Counted from the stretch's first letter, positions 1-8,075 are shown. The stretch is DNA of 13,646 bases from Tepidimonas sp. (GCA_025054905.1 JANWZF010000026.1:1-13646), one strand, 5' to 3'. Translations and numbers: made by a program. Notes: generated by a model not told the origin, from the letters alone.

Positions 1-807
1 CACCTGCTGATCGAGGATGTGCCGGGGGTGGGCAAGACCACGCTGGCGCAGGCCCTGGCGCGCACGCTCGGTCTGCGCTTTGCGCGCGTGCAGTTCACGG
101 CCGATCTGATGCCCAGCGACCTGATCGGCGCGTCGATCTGGCAGCGCGAGCAGCAACGGTTCGTCTTCCATCCCGGACCGCTGTTTACCGAAGTGCTGCT
201 GGCCGACGAAATCAACCGCGCCAGCCCCAAAACGCAGAGCGCCCTGCTCGAAGCGATGGAGGAGCGCCAGGTCAGCGTCGACGGCCAGACCCATCCGCTG
301 CCCTCGCCTTTTTTCGTCATCGCCACCCAAAATCCGTTCGAGCAACGCGGCACGCAGGCGCTGCCCGAATCGCAGCTGGACCGCTTTTTGATGCGTCTGT
401 CCATGGGGTTTCCGGACCCGGCAGCCGAGCGCGCGCTGCTGCGCGGCGAGGATCGGCGCACCCTGCTGCAGCGCCTGCCCGCCCTGGCCGACGCATCAAC
501 CCTGCTGCAACTGCAGCAGGCCGTGGCGTCGGTGCGCGTGGCCGAGCCGCTGCTGGACACCCTGCAGGCCCTGTTGCAGGCCACGCGCGATGGACGGCGC
601 TTCGTGCATGGGCTGAGCCCGCGCGCCGGGCTGGCGCTGCTGCGCGCCGCGCGCGCACGGGCGTTTGTCGAAGGACGCCCCTACGTGGCGCCGGACGATC
701 TGTTCGCCGTGCTGCTGCCGGTGGCGGCGCACCGGCTGGTGCCAGCGCCGGGCAGCGGCAGCGACGTGGCCGGCCAGCTGCACGCGCTGCTGGATGAGCT
801 GGGCTGA
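1..807 (+). CDS. MoxR-family AAA+ ATPase, 5' end missing
   Basis: This is a MoxR-type AAA+ ATPase, a family of chaperone-like ATPases thought to remodel partner proteins, often encoded beside DUF58 proteins. The reading frame is open from the first base, so the gene is cut by the window edge. The 268 visible residues begin just before the Walker A loop (PGVGKTT, visible residues 8-14). They also show Walker B with the family's characteristic LLADEINRA (Asp69, Glu70), sensor 1 in VIATQNP (Asn111), an arginine-finger region ESQLDRF (Arg128) and a sensor 2 segment SPRAGLALLRAARA (Arg208). Full-length MoxR proteins are about 300-330 residues, so roughly 40-60 N-terminal residues are absent. The 3' end overlaps the likely start of the DUF58 gene, consistent with one operon. 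The family is clear; the client is not known, though the DUF58 and transglutaminase neighbours suggest an envelope role. Confidence 0.95.
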   Translation, partial: HLLIEDVPGVGKTTLAQALARTLGLRFARVQFTADLMPSDLIGASIWQREQQRFVFHPGPLFTEVLLADEINRASPKTQSALLEAMEERQVSVDGQTHPLPSPFFVIATQNPFEQRGTQALPESQLDRFLMRLSMGFPDPAAERALLRGEDRRTLLQRLPALADASTLLQLQQAVASVRVAEPLLDTLQALLQATRDGRRFVHGLSPRAGLALLRAARARAFVEGRPYVAPDDLFAVLLPVAAHRLVPAPGSGSDVAGQLHALLDELG

Positions 808-1819
808 GTCCGCCGTGCCACAGACCCCTCCACCCCCCGGCTCCGCCCACCGCCCCGGCTGGCCTCAGCGGTGGCGCCAGCGCTGGCTGCAACGCCTGCC
901 GGCGCGCCCGGTGCAGCGTTTGCAACACCGCAACCTGTACGTGCTGCCCACGCGCCCGGGCTGGATGCTGCTGGGGACCCTGCTGCTGTTGCTGGTCGGT
1001 GCGATCAACTTTCAGCTCAACCTGGGCTACGCGCTGACCTTTCTGGTGGCTGGCAGCGCGGCTGCCGGCGTCTGGGCCGCCCACAGCAACCTGCGCGGCA
1101 TGCAGCTGAGCCTGGCGGGCACGCCGACGCTGTGGGCCGGCCGACCGGCCAGCCTGCCCGTGCAACTGCACGCCGGCGCGCGCGCCCGGCTGGCCATCGA
1201 GCTGGCGGTGGTCGGCGCGCACCCACCGGTGCTGCTGGATCTGCCCGCCCAGACCGTCACCACCGCCGCAGTGCCGTGGACCCCTTCACGGCGCGGTCGG
1301 CTGCCCGCCCCGCCGCTGTCGATCGCCACCCGCTATCCGCTGGGGCTATGCCGCGTCTGGAGCTGGTGGCGCCCCCAGGCCGAGTGGCTGGTCTACCCCG
1401 CCCCTGAGCCCGACGCCCCACCGTTGCCATGGATCACGCCGGCGCACCCGACCGCTGGCGTTGCCCCATGGACTGCCCCGGCCACCGATGAACCACCAGA
1501 CCAGCCCCGGCCCTGGCAACCCGGCGACAGCCCCCGGCGCGTCCTGTGGAAAAAAGCCGCCCATCAGGCCGACGACGATCCCCGCCACTGGTGGGTGCGC
1601 GGCCACGCCAGCGGCAACGCCGCAGCCGCACTCTGGCTCGATGAGCGCGACTGCGCGCTGACCGACCCCGAGGCGGTGCGCGCACGCCTGTGCGCCTGGG
1701 TGTTGCGGGCTGACGCCCAGGGGCTGCGCTACGGGCTGCGCGTCGGCGGTGCCATCGTGCCGCCCGACCATGGCCCCGCCCAGCGCCTGCGTTGTCTGGA
1801 GGTTCTGGCATGCCACTGA
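794..1819 (+). CDS. DUF58 domain membrane-anchored protein
   Basis: A DUF58 protein of 341 residues if the ATG at 794 is used. That start overlaps the moxR stop by 14 bases. A GTG at 815, just after that stop, is the alternative; neither has a clear Shine-Dalgarno sequence, so the start is uncertain. Residues 1-50 are Pro/Arg-rich. Two adjacent hydrophobic segments follow at about 57-73 and 77-95 (WMLLGTLLLLLVGAINF, then a second from LGYALTF). The rest is a soluble region. The DUF58 hallmark, a PGD followed by a basic/aromatic segment (QPGDSPRRVLWKKAAH), is at about residues 242-257, with Asp245 in the conserved place. DUF58 proteins are thought to be client or adaptor partners of MoxR ATPases; the biochemical activity is unknown. 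The gene ends inside the start of the transglutaminase gene, so all three are probably translated together. Confidence 0.9.
   Translation: MSWAESAVPQTPPPPGSAHRPGWPQRWRQRWLQRLPARPVQRLQHRNLYVLPTRPGWMLLGTLLLLLVGAINFQLNLGYALTFLVAGSAAAGVWAAHSNLRGMQLSLAGTPTLWAGRPASLPVQLHAGARARLAIELAVVGAHPPVLLDLPAQTVTTAAVPWTPSRRGRLPAPPLSIATRYPLGLCRVWSWWRPQAEWLVYPAPEPDAPPLPWITPAHPTAGVAPWTAPATDEPPDQPRPWQPGDSPRRVLWKKAAHQADDDPRHWWVRGHASGNAAAALWLDERDCALTDPEAVRARLCAWVLRADAQGLRYGLRVGGAIVPPDHGPAQRLRCLEVLACH
1798..1802 (+). promoter_or_regulatory. Ribosome binding site that sets the TgpA-MltB start
   Basis: A perfect GGAGG lies 7 bases before the ATG at 1810. It favours that ATG over the in-frame upstream ATG at 1792. The site lies inside the last codons of the DUF58 gene, so ribosomes finishing that gene are placed next to the new start. 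Confidence 0.8.
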
Positions 1820-4800
1820 GCGTCCCCCTGGCCTGCAGCGCCGCGTGGAACGCGCGTCCGCGCGAGGTGCGCGACACGTTGCTGCTGCTGGCGGTGCTGG
1901 CCTGGATCCAGCTGCTGCTGTGGGGCCACGTCCCGGGCTGGACCAGCGCGCTGGCAGCGGCGCTGTTGCTGTGGCGGGCCTGGCTGGCCTGGACCCAGCG
2001 GCCACTGCCGGGCTGGCCCTGGCGCGCGGCGCTGACCGCCGTGGCCGTCGCGGCCACGGTGGCCAGCCACCGCACGCTGCTCGGCCCCGAGGCCGGGGTC
2101 ACGTTGATCGCGGTGCTGCTAGCACTCAAGACCCTGGAGCTGCGCGCCCGGCGCGATGCCTGGGTGGTGTTTTTTCTCGGCTTCTTTACCCTGCTGGCAC
2201 CGTTGCTGCGCTCGCAGTCGCTGCTGATGGCCCTCGGGGTGGTGCTGGCCGTATGGGGCCTGCTGACCGCGCTGGTGTTGGCCCACCGCCCGCTGGGACA
2301 CGCGCCGCTGGTCGAGGCGGCCCGCCAGGCCGGCGCGCTGATGCTGCTCGGCGCCCCGCTGACGGCGCTGCTGTTTGCGCTGTTTCCGCGTCTGCCGCCG
2401 CTGTGGGGCTTGCCGCAGGACAGTCCCGTGGGCCGCAGCGGTTTGTCCGGCCAGATGCGTGTCGGTGACGTGGCGCGGCTGGCGCTGGATGACCGCGTGG
2501 CGCTGCGGGTGGCGTTCGACGGCCCCACCCCGCCCCCGCAGCAGCTGTACTTTCGCGGCCCGGTGCTGCGCGTCTTCGACGGCCAACGCTGGTGGCCGCT
2601 GCACGGCCCACAGGCGGTGGCGGTGGCCCCAGGCGAGCTGATACGCGCCGATGCCCAGGTGCGCCGGGCCCCGAGCGGGCCCGCGCTGGCGTACCGGGTG
2701 ACGCTGGAGCCCACCCAGCGCCCCTGGCTGCCCACGCTGGATCACACGCTGCAGTCCCCCGAGCTGCAGGGAACGGACGCGGCGGCGCTGACCGCACCGG
2801 ACGGCGGGTGGTGGCTGCCCCACCCGATCACCGATGTGCTGCGCTACGAAGCCTGGGCCCATCCCGAGGTAACGTGGGGGCCACAGGCACCGCGGCTGGC
2901 GCTGCAGGTCGACCGCGACTTGCCTCCAGGGTACAACCCGCGCACGCTGGCCTGGGCGCAAGCGCTGCGGCGTGAGCTCGGCGAAACCGCCCCCGAGGTC
3001 TTGATCCAGGCGCTGCTGACCCGGCTGCGCGACGGCGGCTACCGCTACACCCTGGAGCCCGGCGCCTACGGTCCGCACAGCGCCGACGAGTTCTGGTTTG
3101 AACGCAAGGCCGGCTTTTGCGAACACATCGCTTCGGCCTTCGTCATCGCGCTGCGCGCGCTGGACATCCCGGCGCGCATCGTCACCGGCTACCAGGGCGG
3201 CGAGCGCAACCCGGTCGATGGCTTGTGGACGGTGCGGCACAGCGACGCGCACGCGTGGGCCGAAGTGTGGCTGCCCGGCCAGGGCTGGGTGCGGGTGGAT
3301 CCGACCGCCTGGGTGGCGCCCGAGCGCACCCAAACCGGCGCACGCCTGAGCGTCCCCCCCGGGCCGCTGGCGCGCGCGGTGGGCCAGCTCAACCCCCGTC
3401 TGCTCGACCTCGGGCGTGCCTGGTGGGACGCCGTCAACCAGCGCTGGAACGAGTGGGTGCTGAATTACGGTGCCACGCGGCAGCTGCAATGGCTGCGCCG
3501 GCTCGGCTGGCCAGCGCAGGACTGGCGCGATGCGGCGCGCGCGCTGGCGCTGGCCGTGGGCGCGTTGGCCGTGTTGGCCAGCATCTGGCTGTGGCGCCCG
3601 CTGCGCCATGAGCGCGCCGATGCCGGGCAGCGGCTGCTGCAGCGGGCCGCACGGCTTTGGCAGCGCAGCGGCCTGAGGCTGCCGCGGCCGCTGACCGAGC
3701 GCGCCCTGGCCGCCGCCGTGCAGCAGGACAGCCGGCTGACCGACGCCGCACGGGCGGCCTGGCACGACTGGCTGCTGGAGCTGGAAGCGCTGCGCTACGA
3801 TCCGGACATGGCACCGTCGTCCCGCCGCCGCGCAACCTGGCGCGGTTTGACACGCCGGCTGCGGCAGCTACCGCGGCCCCCGGCCCCGGATGCGCGCGTT
3901 CGTCTGGGCGTTGTCGTGCTGCTGGCCCCCGCGCTGCTGCTGGCGCTGGGCAGCGGGCCGGCCGAGGCGCAAGCCCGCCCCGTGCGCGCAAGCTATGCCG
4001 AGCATCCCCAAGCCTTAGCATTGGCCGAGGCCATCGACGTCGCCGAGGGCTGGACGGACGGATGGGCGCGCCGCTGGCTGGCCGTGGCCCAGCCCGACCC
4101 GCGGGCCCGCGCCTTGAACGTGCCGCCACCCCCGACGGCTTACCCGAATTGGAGTGCCTACCGTGCGCGCTTCGTCGAGCCGCGCCGCATCGCCGCCGGC
4201 GTGCGCTTCTGGAATACGCACGCCGAGGCGCTGGCGCGCGCCGAAGCGCGCTTTGGCGTGCCCGCCGCGGTGATCGTCGGCATCATCGGGGTCGAGACGC
4301 TGTACGGCCAGCACCTCGGCCAGCACCGCACGCTGGATGTGCTGGCCACGCTGGCGCTGGATTTTCCGCCCGAACACCCGCGCGCCGAAGCGCGGCAGGC
4401 CTTCTTTCGGGATGAGCTGCGCGCCTTTTTGCGTCTGGCGCGGACCAGTGGCGTGGCGCCCGACGCCTGGCGCAGCAGCTTTGCCGGCGCGCTCGGGTGG
4501 CCGCAATTCATGCCCAGCAGTTGGCTGCAACATGCGGTGGACTTCGACGGCGATGGCCGCATCGATCTGATCGCAAGCCCCGTGGATGCGATCGGCTCGG
4601 TGGCCAGCTTCCTGGCCGCGCACGGCTGGCAGCGCGGCCTGCCGGCGCGCTATCCCGTCATTCCGCCCACCCACCCGCAAGCGCTGGGCACCCTGCTGGC
4701 CCCTGACATCCGCCCCACGTTCACCGTCGCCCAGCTGCTCGAGCTGGGGGCCGAGCTGCCCCCCGAAGCGCGGCAGCACGAGGGGCTGCTGGCGCTGGTG

Positions 4801-4962
4801 CTGCTGCACAACGGCGATCCAGCCCAGGGCGGTGCTGCCCCCACCTATGTGCTGGGCACCTCCAACTTTTGGGCGCTGACGCGCTACAACCGTTCCAGCT
4901 ACTACGCGCTGGCGGTGCTGGAGCTGGGCGAAGCGGTGCAGCGCCAGCGTGACGCCCCCTGA
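1810..4962 (+). CDS. TgpA-type transglutaminase fused in frame to MltB-type lytic transglycosylase
   Basis: One uninterrupted frame of 1050 residues. Residues 1-195 hold six or seven hydrophobic helices with the DUF3488 signature LKTLELRARRDAW (106-118). A periplasmic transglutaminase core follows, with catalytic Cys437 (AGFCEH), His481 (DAHAW) and Asp497 (VRVDPTAW). A membrane helix at about 578-598 precedes a cytoplasmic DUF4129-like tail ending near 690. A second helix at about 697-716 is followed by AEAQA (718-722), which resembles a signal-peptidase I site. From about 723 the protein is a full GH103/MltB domain: catalytic Glu829 (IGVETLYG), GWPQFMPSSW (896-905) and the EF-hand-like DFDGDGRID (from 911). 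TgpA relatives are usually about 650-700 residues and MltB is normally a separate gene. TgpA is reported essential in Pseudomonas with unknown function; MltB cleaves the MurNAc-GlcNAc bond, forming anhydroMurNAc ends. Internal in-frame starts (ATG 3808, TTG 3847, GTG 3916) could produce MltB separately, but none has a visible ribosome site. Confidence 0.9.
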   Translation: MPLSVPLACSAAWNARPREVRDTLLLLAVLAWIQLLLWGHVPGWTSALAAALLLWRAWLAWTQRPLPGWPWRAALTAVAVAATVASHRTLLGPEAGVTLIAVLLALKTLELRARRDAWVVFFLGFFTLLAPLLRSQSLLMALGVVLAVWGLLTALVLAHRPLGHAPLVEAARQAGALMLLGAPLTALLFALFPRLPPLWGLPQDSPVGRSGLSGQMRVGDVARLALDDRVALRVAFDGPTPPPQQLYFRGPVLRVFDGQRWWPLHGPQAVAVAPGELIRADAQVRRAPSGPALAYRVTLEPTQRPWLPTLDHTLQSPELQGTDAAALTAPDGGWWLPHPITDVLRYEAWAHPEVTWGPQAPRLALQVDRDLPPGYNPRTLAWAQALRRELGETAPEVLIQALLTRLRDGGYRYTLEPGAYGPHSADEFWFERKAGFCEHIASAFVIALRALDIPARIVTGYQGGERNPVDGLWTVRHSDAHAWAEVWLPGQGWVRVDPTAWVAPERTQTGARLSVPPGPLARAVGQLNPRLLDLGRAWWDAVNQRWNEWVLNYGATRQLQWLRRLGWPAQDWRDAARALALAVGALAVLASIWLWRPLRHERADAGQRLLQRAARLWQRSGLRLPRPLTERALAAAVQQDSRLTDAARAAWHDWLLELEALRYDPDMAPSSRRRATWRGLTRRLRQLPRPPAPDARVRLGVVVLLAPALLLALGSGPAEAQARPVRASYAEHPQALALAEAIDVAEGWTDGWARRWLAVAQPDPRARALNVPPPPTAYPNWSAYRARFVEPRRIAAGVRFWNTHAEALARAEARFGVPAAVIVGIIGVETLYGQHLGQHRTLDVLATLALDFPPEHPRAEARQAFFRDELRAFLRLARTSGVAPDAWRSSFAGALGWPQFMPSSWLQHAVDFDGDGRIDLIASPVDAIGSVASFLAAHGWQRGLPARYPVIPPTHPQALGTLLAPDIRPTFTVAQLLELGAELPPEARQHEGLLALVLLHNGDPAQGGAAPTYVLGTSNFWALTRYNRSSYYALAVLELGEAVQRQRDAP
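3961..3975 (+). other. Possible signal peptidase I site between the TgpA and MltB parts
   Basis: These codons encode AEAQA (residues 718-722 of the 1050-residue product). They follow an arginine-rich stretch (about 675-697) and a hydrophobic core (about 697-716). The n-h-c layout is that of a Sec signal peptide, with an AxA-type end. No lipobox cysteine is present, unlike E. coli lipoprotein MltB. If cleaved, the transglycosylase would be freed into the periplasm; if not, it stays tethered to the membrane. This is a prediction from composition only. Confidence 0.45.
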
Positions 4963-4965
4963 CAC

Positions 4966-4994
4966 GCACGCGACGCGTGCCGGGGTTTCCCCCG
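4966..4994. terminator. Two tandem hairpins after the TgpA-MltB stop
   Basis: Starting 3 bases after the stop codon there is a perfect inverted repeat GCACGCG-A-CGCGTGC (4966-4980), able to form a 6-bp stem with a 3-base loop. It is directly followed by CGGGG-TTTC-CCCCG (4981-4994), a 5-bp stem with a 4-base loop. Neither is followed by a T-run, so this is not a classical intrinsic terminator. It could stabilise the 3' end of the upstream transcript, aid factor-dependent termination or bind a regulator. It lies immediately before the presumed promoter of the transporter genes. Confidence 0.4.
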
Positions 4995-5015
4995 ACGCCA
5001 CAGCGCACAGGCGCT

Positions 5016-5024
5016 TGCTACGAT
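5016..5024 (+). promoter_or_regulatory. Probable extended -10 promoter for the TAXI-TRAP genes
   Basis: TGCTACGAT matches the extended -10 pattern (TGn followed by TATAAT, with TACGAT here). It lies 38 bases before the TAXI start codon at 5063, giving a short leader that carries the ribosome site. No good -35 box is seen; GCCACA at 4997-5002 is the best partial match, at 16-base spacing. Extended -10 promoters can work without a strong -35. Confidence 0.45.
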
Positions 5025-5049
5025 GCCAGGCACATCGATCATCCACCCC

Positions 5050-5055
5050 GAGGAG
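5050..5055 (+). promoter_or_regulatory. Ribosome binding site of the TAXI gene
   Basis: GAGGAG sits 7 bases before the ATG at 5063. It decides for this start over the longer open frame reaching back to 4949, and it places a clean signal peptide at the N-terminus. Confidence 0.8.
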
Positions 5056-5062
5056 AACTCTC

Positions 5063-6019
5063 ATGCGCTTCTGGCAACGTTGCGGCGCCGCGCTGGCGCT
5101 GGCGGGGGCGGCGCTGGCCACCGCGCACGCCCAGTCCCCATCGTTTATCAATGTGCTCACCGGCGGTCAAAGCGGGGTGTACTACCCGGTCGGCGTGGCG
5201 CTGTCGCAGATCTACGCCAAGGACATCCCGAACGTGCGCGCCACCGCCCAGGTCACGCGCGCCTCGGCCGAAAACCTCAACCTGCTGCAGTCCGGCCGCG
5301 GCGAGGTGGCCTTCACACTGGCCGACACCCTGTCAGACGCCTGGAAGGGCCATGAGGAGGCCGGCTTCAAGCAGAAGCTGGACAAGCTGCGCGGCATCGC
5401 CGCTCTGTACAACAACTACATCCAGATCGTGGCCAACGCCGACAGCGGCATCCGCACGCTGGCCGACCTCAAGGGCAAGCGCGTCTCGGTCGGAGCGGCG
5501 CGCTCCGGCACCGAGCTCAATGCGCGCGAGATCCTGAAAGCCGCCGGCTTGTCGTACAGCGACCTGGCCAAAGTCGAATACCTGCCGTTTGGCGAATCGG
5601 TGGAGCTGATGAAAAACCGCCAGCTCGACGCCACGCTGCAGTCGGCCGGGCTGGGAGTGGCCTCGATCCGGGATCTGGCCACGGCGATCAAGATCGTCCT
5701 CGTTCCAGTGCCGCCGGACGTGGTGGCCAAGGTCGGCGATCCGGCCTACCAGCCCGCGGTCATTCCCGCCAACACCTACACCGGCCAGACCACCGACGTA
5801 CCCACCGCCGCAATTCCGAACTTTCTGGTCACGCACAGCGGCGTGCCCGAGGACACCGTCTATCGCATGACCAAAGCGATGTTCGACAACCTGGAAACGC
5901 TTTACGCCGCCCACAACGCGGCGCGCGCGATCAAGCGCGAAACCGCCCTGCAGGGTATGCCGATCCCACTGCACCCTGGCGCGCAGCGCTACTACCGCGA
6001 AGTCGGCCTGCTGAAGTGA
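5063..6019 (+). CDS. TAXI-family TRAP transporter solute-binding protein
   Basis: A 318-residue periplasmic solute receptor of the TAXI (TRAP-associated extracytoplasmic immunogenic) family. Residues 1-23 form a Sec signal peptide (MRFWQRCGAALAL and onward, ending TAHA before Gln24). The mature protein opens with the family-typical INVLTGGQSGVYYPVGVALS, then ASAENLNLLQSGRGEVAF, and has LADLKGKRVSVGAARSGTE in the middle, all hallmarks of TAXI proteins. The length is normal. It would capture a solute in the periplasm and deliver it to the fused permease encoded 4 bases downstream. A Thermus TAXI protein was crystallised with a glutamate/glutamine-like ligand, but substrate cannot be assigned here. 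The gene begins a likely three-gene operon behind its own promoter and ribosome site. Confidence 0.93.
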   Translation: MRFWQRCGAALALAGAALATAHAQSPSFINVLTGGQSGVYYPVGVALSQIYAKDIPNVRATAQVTRASAENLNLLQSGRGEVAFTLADTLSDAWKGHEEAGFKQKLDKLRGIAALYNNYIQIVANADSGIRTLADLKGKRVSVGAARSGTELNAREILKAAGLSYSDLAKVEYLPFGESVELMKNRQLDATLQSAGLGVASIRDLATAIKIVLVPVPPDVVAKVGDPAYQPAVIPANTYTGQTTDVPTAAIPNFLVTHSGVPEDTVYRMTKAMFDNLETLYAAHNAARAIKRETALQGMPIPLHPGAQRYYREVGLLK

Positions 6020-6023
6020 GCGC

Positions 6024-8075
6024 ATGACCGCCACCGTGGCAAGCCTGGCGGCCGAATCGCCGTCACGGCTGAATCTGCGCGCCCCGACGGTCTGGGTGGC
6101 GCTGGCGTTTGCGGCCTTCCAACTGACGATGGCGGCCTTTCACCCGCTGTCCAGCCTGGTCATACGCGCGCTGCACGTTGGCTTCGTGCTGTGGTTGATC
6201 TTCTGGCTGTATCCGCCCTTTCAACGCAGCGGCGGGCTGGGGCGGCGGCTGGGCCAGGCGCTGGGCTGGGCGCTTGGGCTGGCCGGGTTTGCCACCGGCC
6301 TGTACCAATGGGCCTTCGAAGCCGAGCTGACGCAGCGGGCCGGTGAGCTGCAGGGCTGGGACTGGGTGGCCGGCAGCGTGGCCATCGCGCTGGTGTTCGA
6401 AGCCGCCCGGCGCGTCATGGGCTGGGGGCTGCCGATCATCTGCGCACTGTTTCTGGCCTATGCAGCGCTGGGGCAACATCTGCCCGGCGCGCTGGCGCAC
6501 CGGGGTTATGACGCCGAGCAGCTGATCGCCACACTCGGCTTCGGCACCGAGGGCATCTACGGCACCCCCACCTATGTGTCGTCAACCTACATTTTTCTGT
6601 TCATCCTGTTCGGGGCGTTTCTCGAACAGGCTGGCATGGTGCGGCTGTTCACCGACTTTGCGCTGGGCACGGTGGGCCACACGCGCGGCGGTCCGGCCAA
6701 GGTGGCCGTGATCTCCTCGGGCCTGATGGGCACGATCAACGGCTCCGGCGTGGCCAACGTCGTCACCACCGGCCAATTCACGATCCCGCTGATGAAGCGT
6801 TTCGGCTACCGGCCGGCCTTCGCCGGTGGGGTGGAGGCCACGGCCAGCATGGGCGGCCAGATCATGCCGCCGGTGATGGGGGCGGTCGCGTTCATCATGG
6901 CCGAGACGATCAACGTGCCGTATCTGGCCATCGTCAAGGCAGCGCTGATTCCGGCCATCCTGTATTTCGTCACGGTGTTCTGGATGGTGCATCTGGAAGC
7001 CGGCCGCTGCGGCCTGCACGGCTTGCCCCGGCACGAATGCCCCGATCCGTGGGCCGCGGTGCGCCAGCGCTGGTATTTGCTGCTGCCGCTGGTGGGTCTG
7101 GTGGCGCTGCTGTTTTCCGGCTACACGCCGATGTTTTCCGGCACGGTGGGCTTGAGCCTGACCGTGATCCTGATTTTCAGCGCTGCGGTGATGCAGGGCC
7201 TGCGGGGCACGGCGCTGCGCGTGCTGTTCTGGGTGCTGCTGGCGCTGGCCTGTGCGGGATTTTTTCGCTTCGGTGCGGGCACCTTCATCGCCGTGACGGC
7301 GGTGTTGGTGCTGCTGACCTATCTGCTGCGCTGTGGACATGAAGCCCGCTCCCAGGCGCTGCGCGCGCTGGTTGAAGGGGCCCAGCACGCGCTGCCGGTG
7401 GCCGCCGCTTGTGCGCTGGTGGGTGTGCTGATCGGCGTCATCAACCTGACGGGGGTGGCCGCCGAGCTGGGCGGCTACGTCATCGGCATCGGCCGCGGCA
7501 ACCTGCTGCTGGCGTTGGTGCTGACGATGCTGACCTGCCTGGTGCTGGGCATGGGCATCCCCACCATCCCCAACTACATCATCACCAGCTCGCTGGCCGC
7601 ACCGGTGCTGCTGGAGCTGGGGGTGCCGCTGATCGTCAGCCACATGTTCGTGTTCTATTTCGGCATCATGGCCGACCTGACGCCGCCGGTGGCCCTGGCC
7701 GCGTTTGCCGCCGCGCCAATTGCACGCGAGCGCGGCCTGCTGATCAGCCTGCACGCCGTGCGCGTGGCGCTGGCCGGCTTCGTGGTGCCGTACATGGCCG
7801 TCTACAGCCCGGCGCTGATGCTGCAAGGCGACGGTGGCGTGCTGGCCGTGGTATGGATCACGTTCAAGGCGCTGGTGGCCATCGGACTGTGGGGCGTGGC
7901 TGCGATCGGCTATCTCTGGGCACCGTTGTCGTGGTGGGAGCGGGTGTGGACGTTTGCGGCCGCCTGTCTGCTGGTGGTGGCGCTGCCGATCACGGATGAA
8001 GCGGGGCTGGGAGCCGCGCTGCTGTGGCTGACCTGGCATGCCCGGCAACGTCGGCGCGCCGGCTGGCCCGCCTGA
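6024..8075 (+). CDS. TRAP transporter fused permease (4TM/12TM subunits joined)
   Basis: A 683-residue polytopic inner-membrane protein that joins the small (DctQ-like) and large (DctM-like) TRAP permease subunits, the usual form paired with TAXI receptors. Hydrophobic helices run nearly throughout. The large-subunit core shows FGAFLEQAGMVRLFTDFALG, then GGPAKVAVISSGLMGTINGSG and VEATASMGGQIMPPVMGA. The second inverted half has GMGIPTIPNYIITSSLAAP and FGIMADLTPPVALAAFAAAP. These match the TRAP fused-permease family. Transport is expected to be secondary, driven by an ion gradient (H+ or Na+). The ATG at 6024 follows the TAXI stop by 4 bases with only weak ribosome-site character (GTGAG), suggesting coupling. 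The last ~60 residues, rich in Trp and Arg, are less conserved. Substrate unknown. Confidence 0.93.
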   Translation: MTATVASLAAESPSRLNLRAPTVWVALAFAAFQLTMAAFHPLSSLVIRALHVGFVLWLIFWLYPPFQRSGGLGRRLGQALGWALGLAGFATGLYQWAFEAELTQRAGELQGWDWVAGSVAIALVFEAARRVMGWGLPIICALFLAYAALGQHLPGALAHRGYDAEQLIATLGFGTEGIYGTPTYVSSTYIFLFILFGAFLEQAGMVRLFTDFALGTVGHTRGGPAKVAVISSGLMGTINGSGVANVVTTGQFTIPLMKRFGYRPAFAGGVEATASMGGQIMPPVMGAVAFIMAETINVPYLAIVKAALIPAILYFVTVFWMVHLEAGRCGLHGLPRHECPDPWAAVRQRWYLLLPLVGLVALLFSGYTPMFSGTVGLSLTVILIFSAAVMQGLRGTALRVLFWVLLALACAGFFRFGAGTFIAVTAVLVLLTYLLRCGHEARSQALRALVEGAQHALPVAAACALVGVLIGVINLTGVAAELGGYVIGIGRGNLLLALVLTMLTCLVLGMGIPTIPNYIITSSLAAPVLLELGVPLIVSHMFVFYFGIMADLTPPVALAAFAAAPIARERGLLISLHAVRVALAGFVVPYMAVYSPALMLQGDGGVLAVVWITFKALVAIGLWGVAAIGYLWAPLSWWERVWTFAAACLLVVALPITDEAGLGAALLWLTWHARQRRRAGWPA

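Noticed and set aside
2119..3765. A 548-codon minus-strand open frame opposite the transglutaminase part
   Set aside because: Composition is that of a shadow frame (Gln/Arg/Gly/His rich), with no motif. The plus strand carries clear catalytic motifs over the same bases.
3890..4018. A frame-2 ATG at 3890 that could begin a separate mltB with a signal-like N-terminus if a frameshift were present
   Set aside because: As given, that frame ends at a TAG near 4016, and an indel placing it in frame would send the transglutaminase into a long shadow frame rather than a nearby stop. The in-frame fusion is the simpler reading.
4949..5062. Extension of the TAXI protein upstream to an ATG at 4949
   Set aside because: The ATG at 5063 has GAGGAG at 7-base spacing and begins a proper signal peptide. 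The extension would overlap the previous gene and contain the hairpins and promoter.
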